Part shown: piece after piece, positions 7,662 to 14,511 of the stretch
Layout: every line of letters starts with the position of its first letter
Numbering within the stretch: the stretch's first letter is position 1
Origin: G958296245 sp965262055
GTDB lineage: Bacteria; Chloroflexota; Dehalococcoidia; Lucifugimonadales; G958296245
Assembly: GCA_965262055.1 (NCBI GenBank)
Contig: CBDHEI010000002.1
Location: 992,001-1,056,000, forward strand
Direction of reading: 5' to 3'
DNA length: 64,000 nucleotides
Program-made: the position numbers and the translations under genes
Notes under the pieces: generated by a model
Seen by the model: only the letters and a program-made list of their open reading frames with translations
Told to the model about the DNA's origin: nothing
Databases searched by the model: none

Positions 7662-8318
7662 CTAGGAACCCAGCAGGGCTTCGAACAGCTCTCGCCAGTC
7701 CGCCGCGTTCTCGCTTCCGTATTTGACACTGGACAGGACGACGCCGTTGGAGTCGAGAGTCACGTAGGCGGCTTGCCGAGTGACATTGTAGCCCCTCACC
7801 ACTTCAACGTCAGTAGCGGTCATCGGCCAGGAGAATCCTTCGGCCTTCATGTAGGACAGGATCGTTTCGGTGCTCTCCAGGGGGTCTACGTCCACCGCAA
7901 GAACCGCTACGCGGTCCGCGTATTCCGGGTAGACCTCCTTGAGGTGCCTCAACGAGGCACGGCAGACCGGTCACCACGTGGTGTAGAAGTAGAGGAGTAA
8001 CGGGCGGTCCTGGAAACTCTCCAGGCTGACCTGCTCACCTTCCACAGTTGTCAGCATGAAACCTGGGGCCTTCTGCCCCACCTTGTGGCCTATCTCCACA
8101 GCCATCTGGGTAGGTGCCGCCGCAGGCTGTTCAGTTTCCGCCCCGGTGGCAGGGACTATGGGTGAGGAGCTCTGCTCGACCGTAGGAGTGTCGGTCCCGG
8201 GCGCTTCGCTGCCACAGCCGGAGAGCAGAAGGGCAACCATGGACAGGCATATGGCCAGAGGCACCCATGTCTGTCTGCCAGTGAGCGTGAGCAACACGAT
8301 CCTTACACGTCCCTTCAC
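7662..8318 (-). CDS. TlpA/thioredoxin-like lipoprotein, candidate selenoprotein (UxxC)
   Basis: A lipoprotein signal (LLLSGC) and a Thr/Pro-rich linker lead to a thioredoxin/AhpC-type domain: KVGQKAPGFMLTTVEGEQVSL, then YFYTTW, UGA (7971-7973), PVCRASLRHLKEVYPEYADRV, and on in the same frame to EALLGS at 7662. The UGA stands exactly where the first Cys of the WCxxC redox motif belongs. Both sides keep family sequence, with no frameshift. A 17-nt hairpin starts 10 nt after the UGA (7944-7960). Selenocysteine insertion is therefore likely; a nonsense mutation or a C-to-A base error is the alternative. Likely role: thiol-disulfide exchange outside the membrane. The start is uncertain (GTG 8318, GTG 8297 or ATG 8369). 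Confidence 0.75.
7944..7960 (-). promoter_or_regulatory. SECIS-like hairpin in the thioredoxin-like mRNA
   Basis: In the mRNA, GUGCCUC and GAGGCAC form a perfect 7-bp stem around the loop GUU. The stem starts 10 nt after the in-frame UGA, and the loop begins 17 nt after it. Known bacterial SECIS elements place a short stem with a G (often GU) at the start of its loop about this far from the UGA, so size, spacing and loop agree. Chance formation in GC-rich DNA cannot be excluded. Confidence 0.6.
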
Positions 8319-8457
8319 TACGTTCGTAGTCGAGCCGTGAGAATAGCAGGTGGAGTTGATAGTGTCCATCCCCGCTGCAATGAGCAACAAGGTCGTGCAA
8401 AGCCGGGCTCTGGCTGTCTAGACAGGCGTGCACGGGGCAGAAGATCGCCAAGTCAGC

Positions 8458-8527
8458 TCGGTCTGCATGACCAGGCATCCCCCAGCCCGGTGCCATCCGT
8501 GCCCCATCATACGACAGCCGGAGCAGC
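8458..8527 (-). repeat. Duplicate of the E1-gene promoter and start
   Basis: This block aligns without gaps to 7198-7267. The -10 is TATGAT (8506-8511) instead of TATAAT. An ATG in the position of the E1 start opens a 16-codon frame (MQTELTWRSSAPCTPV). It lies upstream of the leftward thioredoxin-like gene and could drive it, or be what remains of a second E1 gene. Confidence 0.6.
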
Positions 8528-8666
8528 CTCGCAGTGTGCCCTGATGGAAACGGGCTGAGACGAGGGTCATCGCCCGGCCATCCAAACTCTGCCCACAAGC
8601 GAACCGTCCATCCACGGCTCCAAGAAGCCGAAATTGGGGACAGAGAACCTTAGTTGATACATATCG

Positions 8667-9110
8667 CTATTCGTCATCGTCAAGAACTTGGACAACCGGA
8701 TCCCCAATTGACACATAACTACCATGTTCGTCCAAGTCTTCGCTGGAGTGCTCAAAAGACTCGTCCCACTCGAGAGTCTCGTAACGAGTCTCCCACTTGG
8801 GCGGCTGAAACAGAGAATGTATACTAAGGTCAGCGTTACGGCCACCAATGTTTACACGCTTGGTTCGATAAGTAGAAGCTACGGACAGCTTTTCATACAC
8901 ACGAGCAACCTTTACTCGCACCTTCGGCAACTCTACGGAGCCCAATTCTTTATCGGTGTCAGGATCTCTAATGTCAAGCCCTGCCTCTGAAACGATGTCA
9001 AACAGCATGCCTAATGCCACACCATTCTGTTCGCCGATGTTAAGGGCAACCTCACGTGTGCTTAGGATTCTCGCAATCTTTCCACGAATGAGTTTGGTCT
9101 GCGTTGCCAT
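8667..9110 (-). CDS. Hypothetical protein with a FlgT C-terminal-like fold
   Basis: About 147 aa from ATG 9110 (GGAGG 10 nt upstream); TTG 9119, overlapping the upstream stop, is an alternative. The pattern GKIARILSTREVALNIGEQNGVALGMLFDI, then DPDTDKELGSVELPKVRVKVARVY, resembles the small beta-rich domain found at the C-terminus of FlgT and in related stand-alone proteins. The C-terminal tail is acidic. The role is unknown. It follows the membrane-protein gene at 9116-9577 almost without a gap, so they form a two-gene unit in a lower-GC patch. Confidence 0.6.
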   Translation of the reverse strand: MATQTKLIRGKIARILSTREVALNIGEQNGVALGMLFDIVSEAGLDIRDPDTDKELGSVELPKVRVKVARVYEKLSVASTYRTKRVNIGGRNADLSIHSLFQPPKWETRYETLEWDESFEHSSEDLDEHGSYVSIGDPVVQVLDDDE

Positions 9111-9115
9111 GATCC

Positions 9116-9577
9116 TCAAACCTCCGTCTGCTCAACCCTTCGCTTGAGGACTTCATCTACATCATCAGGGACTACATCACGCCAATCTTCAACAGCAGAG
9201 CGTCCTATTGGTATCTGTTCATTGACTACCGATTGAATCATGTCCAGACGAACATCATCACTGCCCTGCTTGAACTCTTCGATCATGATTGACAGCCTAT
9301 ATAGGCTGTCGCGTAATAGTAATATCGTACGCAGAGCCGACCGTGCATGTGGCCGTACAACATCGCGCGCTGCTTCGGTCGCTGAGGCCCGCCCCACCCA
9401 GAAGGAAACCAACACTCCTATACCAAGTGTCAGCACTTGAAACATGATTATCTCAAGTGACGTCAGATCCCTTATTGATGCCACAATGATCACAGGGGCA
9501 AGTAAGACAAGGATGAGAATGAGCGGAATGACCCGTAGGAGCCACCCGTACTTGCCGATCGTTATTCTCGAGTTCAT
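9116..9577 (-). CDS. Two-TM membrane protein of unknown function
   Basis: A 153-aa protein with two hydrophobic segments (about residues 13-34 and 43-62), then a basic, helical cytoplasmic-type domain (RDVVRPHARSALRTILLLRD) and an acidic C-terminus. No recognised family. The stop overlaps a TTG start option of the FlgT-like gene, which points to translational coupling. The pair may act together at the membrane. Confidence 0.6.
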   Translation of the reverse strand: MNSRITIGKYGWLLRVIPLILILVLLAPVIIVASIRDLTSLEIIMFQVLTLGIGVLVSFWVGRASATEAARDVVRPHARSALRTILLLRDSLYRLSIMIEEFKQGSDDVRLDMIQSVVNEQIPIGRSAVEDWRDVVPDDVDEVLKRRVEQTEV

Positions 9578-9891
9578 CTAGATGCCTTGAAGAGATGTCT
9601 ATTCGTACGGAACTCCAGCTGGGGAGCCTCTGCATCCTGCGCGTCGACTCCGGTGTTGGACATGTGCCACATCGTAGACTAGACTCCGGTACCGAGCAAG
9701 TGGCACGGCATATCTCTGGGACGGGGTGAACGGACTCATCCGGCCCGCCAAGGCGGATCAGATCATCCCCCATATACCCCCGAATGCCCCCACGCAAGTT
9801 GACATCCCGCTTCCCCCAATGCTACATTGGCCTAGTCTTAGCACTCTCCCCAGCCATGTGCTAACCCAGCCCCACAACACGGAGTCACCCA
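9578..9891 (+). other. Intergenic region with the fmdB promoter
   Basis: There is no gene here. A good sigma-70 promoter reads rightward: TTGACA (9799-9804), 18 bp, TACATT (9823-9828), about 65 bp before the FmdB-type start. Upstream, GTGCCAC and GTGGCAC form an inverted pair and GACTCCGGT is repeated; these could be part of a regulatory site or decay products. Confidence 0.55.
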
Positions 9892-10203
9892 TTGCCGCGC
9901 TACGACTACCGTTGCCAGACCTGCGACCACGTATTCGAGGTGCGTCAGAGCTTCTCCTCCGAACCCGTCGCCACCTGCCCGTCGTGCAGTAACGGCGCCC
10001 AGCGCGTCATCCATTCCGTGCCCGTCGTCTTCAAGGGCAGCGGCTTCTACGTCAACGACTACGGCAAGGGCCGCGGCGGCTCTTCCTCCTCCTCTAGCTC
10101 GGAGTCCAAGGACTCCAGCGCCGACAAGGAGTCCGACACCAAGCCCAAGGCAAAGTCCGAGTCCGCCTCCGAGTCGAAGAAAGAGGCTCCCGCCGCGAGC
10201 TAG
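9892..10203 (+). CDS. FmdB-family zinc-ribbon protein
   Basis: The 103-aa product starts MPRYDYRCQTCDHVFEVRQ, with a second pair of ligands in TCPSC, giving the CxxC...CxxC zinc ribbon of the FmdB putative regulatory family. The GSGFYVNDY motif typical of the family follows. The C-terminal 40 residues are Ser/Lys/Glu-rich and probably disordered. TTG 9892 is the family-consistent start. It is followed 10 bp later by dtd, so the two probably form an operon. Confidence 0.9.
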   Translation: MPRYDYRCQTCDHVFEVRQSFSSEPVATCPSCSNGAQRVIHSVPVVFKGSGFYVNDYGKGRGGSSSSSSSESKDSSADKESDTKPKAKSESASESKKEAPAAS

Positions 10204-10213
10204 GTAGAGCCTC

Positions 10214-10690
10214 TTGCGGGCACTCATCCAGCGCGTATCCCGCGCCTCCGTCTCCGTGGAGGGCAACCCCATTGCGGCGATCAGCCCCGGCCTAGTCGTC
10301 TTCCTCGGCATAGGCGTCGGCGACGGTGAGGAAGAGGCCCGTTACATAACCTACAAGGTCGCCAACATCCGCATCTTCGACGACGCCGAGGGCAAGTTCG
10401 ACGGCTCAGCCCTCGACACCGGCGCCGAGCTGCTAGTGGTCAGCCAGTTCACCCTCTACGGCAGCACCCGCAAGGGCCGTCGCCCCAGCTTCACCCAGGC
10501 CGCTCCGCCAGAGCGGGCGGAGCCGCTGGTCGACCGCACCGTAGAGATGCTGCGGGAGGCTGGCCTCGAAGTGGCCACCGGCCGCTTCCAGGCCCACATG
10601 CTCGTCTCACTAGAGAACGACGGCCCCGTCACCATCATGCTCGACTCCGAGGACCGCAAGCTCCCCCGCCGCGGCTCCTCGACGGCCTAG
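10214..10690 (+). CDS. dtd: D-aminoacyl-tRNA deacylase
   Basis: Dtd hydrolyses D-amino acids (and some Gly) mischarged on tRNA. The 158-aa protein has the full-length family pattern: MRALIQRVSRASVSV at the N-terminus, the SQFTLYGSTRKGRRPSF block that contains the SQFTL catalytic-pocket motif, and a C-terminal NDGPVTIMLDS corresponding to the GP-containing motif (NxGPxT). TTG is the start. The end of the gene faces the leftward sialidase-like gene with only 15 bp between their stops. Confidence 0.95.
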   Translation: MRALIQRVSRASVSVEGNPIAAISPGLVVFLGIGVGDGEEEARYITYKVANIRIFDDAEGKFDGSALDTGAELLVVSQFTLYGSTRKGRRPSFTQAAPPERAEPLVDRTVEMLREAGLEVATGRFQAHMLVSLENDGPVTIMLDSEDRKLPRRGSSTA

Positions 10691-10705
10691 CAGGGCCGAC
10701 CCGGC

Positions 10706-11821
10706 TCAGGCCACCTCCACGAACGTCCCCGCCACGAAACGCTGCCCGTCCGCGCTGTCGTTGAAGTAGTAGACGACCAGCACCCGCCCGTCCGGCAGCA
10801 CGGCGGCATGGGGGTAACCCAGGTCCCGCCCGCCGCCGTCCTCGCGCAGCGCGATCTCCTCGGCCTCCGAGATGTTCGTGCACTCCGGGTCAAGCACGCG
10901 GCACCGGATCCCCCACGGCTCGCGCCGGTAGCCGTTGACCAGCAGGAAGTGCCCCGACGGCAGCGGCACCGCGAAGTAGGGGAAGCCCCACACCTCCTCC
11001 TGCTTCGGCTCGGTCCACGTCCGCCCCTGGTCGGACGACCGCGCCGTCCACAGGTACCCGCCCCCGGTCTCGGTCAGCTCGCTGCGCACGAACCCGACCA
11101 GGTCCCCGGACCTCGTCTCGACCACCGACCACTCGCTGAAGGCGCCAGCCAGCGCGACGCCCCTGAAATCCCACGTATGCCCGCCGTCCTCCGACGCGAT
11201 CAGTATCGAGTCCTTCTTGCTGCCCTGCACCGGCAATAGTACGGTGCCGTCCCTGAGCTCCATCGGGAATCCGCGCAGGTGCACGGGCGAATGGAGCCCC
11301 TCCAGGAACACCGGATGCCCCGGCACCTCGCCGACCCAGGAAGGGCCGTCCCAGCTATCGCCCCGGTCATCGCTGCGCCATATCTCCGTCCCGGCGCTGA
11401 TCGTCTGCCAGCCTCGCTCGTTCCACCCGCCCTCGCTTCGCACCCGGTTGAACACGCCGACCCGCTCATTCGCCGCTGTCGCCGGCAGCTCGGCCATCAT
11501 GCTGTCCGGCACAAGCTCCTGCCTATGGGTCACGAACAGCGTCGTCCCGTCCCTCAGCAGCCCAGCCACCGCGCACTGCCCGCCCCCCATGAACACCCTG
11601 GGCAGCCTGTCCCACGTGCTGCCCCCGTCTTGGGAGCGCACGAGGCACTGCTCGGTCGTCGGGTGAACGTGCATGTTCAGCGGCTCGCGGGTCCATGACC
11701 GGTGGCGCCTGAACACGACCCCCAGTTCGCCGTCCGGGTACGCCACGACTGACGGCCCCGGCCCGCAGTAGTACCGGTCGTCCCGGTATATGACGATGTC
11801 CTCGATCTTGCGGACCTTCAT
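10706..11821 (-). CDS. Sialidase-like (BNR/Asp-box) beta-propeller protein
   Basis: A 371-aa protein with repeated Asp-box motifs (SQDGGSTWDRL, SDDRGDSWDG, SEDGGHTWDF, SSDQGRTWTE), the hallmark of six-bladed sialidase-type propellers. There is no signal peptide, so it may be cytoplasmic. The substrate is not evident, since many such proteins in this type of genome are not true sialidases. It is the last gene of the leftward ABC-importer locus, which suggests work on an imported glycan or on a related compound. Confidence 0.8.
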   Translation of the reverse strand: MKVRKIEDIVIYRDDRYYCGPGPSVVAYPDGELGVVFRRHRSWTREPLNMHVHPTTEQCLVRSQDGGSTWDRLPRVFMGGGQCAVAGLLRDGTTLFVTHRQELVPDSMMAELPATAANERVGVFNRVRSEGGWNERGWQTISAGTEIWRSDDRGDSWDGPSWVGEVPGHPVFLEGLHSPVHLRGFPMELRDGTVLLPVQGSKKDSILIASEDGGHTWDFRGVALAGAFSEWSVVETRSGDLVGFVRSELTETGGGYLWTARSSDQGRTWTEPKQEEVWGFPYFAVPLPSGHFLLVNGYRREPWGIRCRVLDPECTNISEAEEIALREDGGGRDLGYPHAAVLPDGRVLVVYYFNDSADGQRFVAGTFVEVA

Positions 11822-11917
11822 GCGCTCTTCTCCTTCAGATTCGATTGGGCTCCAACAACTAGGGCGCCCACAATGGAGCGCTCATGCCAAGACCGACGGT
11901 GTACGCTGTGCAGGCGC

Positions 11918-12439
11918 TCAGAGTCCGAGCGCCTTCACGGTGATCACCGCTTCGCCGCCCTTGACCTCATCGGCGTTGCAGCGCACGTGGTGCTGCTGCG
12001 CCAGCAGGAACGACAATGTGACCTCCACCGTCTCTCCCTCCGCCACATCCTCGCTGACCCCCAGGCCCTGGATGATGAAGCTGTGGTCGTCGTCCTGGGC
12101 CGTTACCTCCACGGTGACCGTCTCTCCGAGAGTGAAGCTGAGGGTGGACGGCTCGAACGCGCACTCGTCAGCCGACCCGCTGATGGTGATCTTCGGCGTC
12201 TCGGAGTCCTCTTCCACGTCCAGCGGCGGCTCGGCCGTAGGCATGCCCGGCGCCGAAGCCGCTTCCGCCCTGGGAGGCGGCGTCACCTTGAGCACGTCCG
12301 CGCCGGTCGGGCCTGTATCCTCCGGAACGGCCGTCGGGCTCTCCCCGGTCCCGCCGCACGCAACGACCGCCGCCATCGCGGCGGCCAGCACCGTGAGCGC
12401 CACTGCCGACACCGCACGTAAGACGCCTCTCTCAGCCAT
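11918..12439 (-). CDS. Cupredoxin-like lipoprotein
   Basis: The 173-aa protein has an Ala-rich lipoprotein signal with the box AAVVAC near residue 28, a Pro/Thr/Glu linker, and a C-terminal domain of about 80 residues. That domain has the beta-sandwich pattern of cupredoxins (FEPSTLSFTLGETVTVEVTA, DHSFIIQGLGV, QHHVRCNADE). His and Cys in DDDHSF and HHVRC could bind copper. It begins 4 bp after the stop of the OppC-type permease gene. Confidence 0.75.
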   Translation of the reverse strand: MAERGVLRAVSAVALTVLAAAMAAVVACGGTGESPTAVPEDTGPTGADVLKVTPPPRAEAASAPGMPTAEPPLDVEEDSETPKITISGSADECAFEPSTLSFTLGETVTVEVTAQDDDHSFIIQGLGVSEDVAEGETVEVTLSFLLAQQHHVRCNADEVKGGEAVITVKALGL

Positions 12440-12443
12440 CTTT

Positions 12444-13349
12444 CTATGTCTCCTGGCGCGGGTCTAGCGCGTCGCGAAGTCCGTCGCCCAGGAAGTTCAC
12501 CGCAATAACCGTGGCGGCGATGGCCACGCCGGGCGAGAGCCACAGCCACAGCTCGTTCCGTATCGTGTGCAGCGACTGCGCGGAGGTCATCATGTTCCCC
12601 CACGTCGCCGTCGGTATCCGCACCCCGAACCCGAGGAAGCTCAGAGACGACTCCGCTATGATCGCGCCAGCCAGCGAAAGCGTCGCCGCCACCACGATGA
12701 ACGGTATCACCGCCGGCAGAATGTGCACGAACAGGATGCGCATGTCGCTGGCCCCCAGCGCCCGCGCCGCGGCCACGTAGTCCAGCTCCCGCCCCTGCAG
12801 CACCTGCCCTCGCACCAGCCGCGCCTTCCCCGTCCACCCGAGTATCCCGATAATCAGCATGATAATGAAGACGCTGGACCCCAGGATCGACACCAGCACG
12901 AGCAGCGCGAACAGCGTCGGGAAGGTCATCACGTACTCGGTGAACCTCTGCAGCACGTTGTCGATCCACCCCCCCGCGTAGCCCGACACCAGCCCGACTA
13001 CCGTGCCGATCGCGACCGATATGAGCGTCGCCACCACTCCCACGCTGAGCGACACCCTTCCGGCGTGCAGGATCCTCGAAAAGACATCCCGCCCCGCCGA
13101 GTCGGTCCCCAGGGGGTGCGACCAAGACGGCGGCTTCTGCACGTAGTCGAGGTTCACCTTGTTGGGGCCGTGCCACGCCACCACCGGAGCGAACGCGGAG
13201 GCTAGGCCGAAGACCGCCAGCACCGCCAGCCCAGCGAGAGCGAGCTTATGCTTTGTGAACTGCCGCCAGACGCTCCTCCTGGAGCGCCTCGGCCTTGCCA
13301 TCTCCTCGGCTATGGCGGCTGCGCCTTCAGTCGTATTCGAGGTCGACAA
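12444..13349 (-). CDS. ABC transporter permease, OppC/DppC type
   Basis: A 301-aa inner-membrane permease with six predicted helices, an N-terminal basic segment (RPRRSRRSVWRQFTKHK), the conserved GTDSAGRDVFSRILHAGR block and the EAA-type cytoplasmic loop (AARALGASDMRILFVHILP). It should pair with the OppB-type permease encoded just upstream (24-bp gap) to import peptides, or other solutes bound by the family-5 binding protein at 17045-18952. No ATPase gene is in the cluster. Confidence 0.93.
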   Translation of the reverse strand: MSTSNTTEGAAAIAEEMARPRRSRRSVWRQFTKHKLALAGLAVLAVFGLASAFAPVVAWHGPNKVNLDYVQKPPSWSHPLGTDSAGRDVFSRILHAGRVSLSVGVVATLISVAIGTVVGLVSGYAGGWIDNVLQRFTEYVMTFPTLFALLVLVSILGSSVFIIMLIIGILGWTGKARLVRGQVLQGRELDYVAAARALGASDMRILFVHILPAVIPFIVVAATLSLAGAIIAESSLSFLGFGVRIPTATWGNMMTSAQSLHTIRNELWLWLSPGVAIAATVIAVNFLGDGLRDALDPRQET

Positions 13350-13372
13350 CTATGCCCTCCGGCTCCGTCCTT

Positions 13373-14338
13373 CTAGGAGTTGACCCTGACCCTAGGGTCC
13401 GCGTAGGCGTACAGCATGTCCGCCGCCAGGTTGGCCAGTAGCACCAGCGATGAAACGATCATCGTCAGACCCATGATCATAGGATAGTCGCGCTGACCGA
13501 CCGCCTGGATAGTGAGCTGCCCCATCCCAGGCCACGTGAAGATCGCCTCCACGAGCAGCGCACCACCGAACAGCCCGGGCAGCCGCAGCATCGTCACCGT
13601 TATCAGCGGGATCAGCGCGTTGCGGAACCCGTGCCGAAGCACCACGACATGCTCCGACAGCCCCTTCGCCCGCGCCGTCGTCACGTAGTCGGCCTTCAGC
13701 ACCTCCAGCATCGCCGTCCGGGCGTACCGCGTCTTCCCCGCCATCGTGTCTATCGACAGCACCAGGGCCGGCAAGATCAGGTGGTATATGTTGAGCCGCA
13801 AGGAGAGGCCTTCGCCGGGTACGTAACCCATACCGTGAGAAGGAAATATCTCCCACACGAAGGCGAACAGGTAAAGCGCCAGCAGCGCGAAGAAGAACGT
13901 CGGGATCGACACGCCGAACAGTGAAGCGATCCCGAGAGTGTAGTCGTACATGCTGTACTGCTTGAGCGCGGCTATGATCCCGAAGATCGTGCCGAGCACC
14001 GTGGACAGGATCATCGCTGTAGCCGTCAACTCGAGCGTCGGTAGCATCTTGGCGGATATGCGCTTGAGCACCGGCTCGCCCGTGTAATATGAGTAGCCCA
14101 GGTTGCCTCGCACTATCTGCCCTAGCCATACTACGAAGCGCTCTGGCACCGACCTGTTCAGGCCCATCGCCTCCCTGAGCCGCTCCAGGTCCTTGGCGTC
14201 TGCCTCCAGCTCCTGCGGGTCGATCATCGCGTCGATCGCGTCGCCAGGCGCCAGGTTTATGAACACGAACGTGCTGACCGCGATGACCAATAGGAGCGGC
14301 AGCGAGACCAGGATCCTCCGAAGAATATATGCCTGCAA
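13373..14338 (-). CDS. ABC transporter permease, OppB/DppB type
   Basis: A 321-aa permease starting MQAYILRRILVSLPLLLVIA, with the typical FINLAPGD motif after helix 1, the EAA-type loop (ARAKGLSEHVVVLRHGFRNALIP) and the C-terminal VEAIFTWPGMGQL signature. Predicted six membrane helices. It is transcribed before the OppC-type gene. The 170-bp gap upstream holds a short tandem repeat. Confidence 0.94.
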   Translation of the reverse strand: MQAYILRRILVSLPLLLVIAVSTFVFINLAPGDAIDAMIDPQELEADAKDLERLREAMGLNRSVPERFVVWLGQIVRGNLGYSYYTGEPVLKRISAKMLPTLELTATAMILSTVLGTIFGIIAALKQYSMYDYTLGIASLFGVSIPTFFFALLALYLFAFVWEIFPSHGMGYVPGEGLSLRLNIYHLILPALVLSIDTMAGKTRYARTAMLEVLKADYVTTARAKGLSEHVVVLRHGFRNALIPLITVTMLRLPGLFGGALLVEAIFTWPGMGQLTIQAVGQRDYPMIMGLTMIVSSLVLLANLAADMLYAYADPRVRVNS

Positions 14339-14397
14339 AGACCTATCTCCCGTTTATAGACCTCAGCGCGCTTTCTCCGACCCTAACCCTACCCCAA

Positions 14398-14480
14398 GTC
14401 CCCCACACCCGTCACTCCCGCTCTCACACCCGTCACTCCCGCTCTCACATCCATCGTTCCCGCGAAAGCGGAATCCCATC
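14398..14480. repeat. Short tandem repeat and common dispersed hairpin
   Basis: The unit CACCCGTCACTCCCGCTCT is present twice in tandem, followed by a diverged third unit that runs into the well-known dispersed motif GTTCCCGCGAAAGCGGAAT, which can form a short hairpin. It occupies the gap between the PHP-type gene and the OppB-type gene. Confidence 0.6.
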
Positions 14481-14511
14481 CCCATACCAGCCAATCCGCA
14501 GCCCGCTATCC

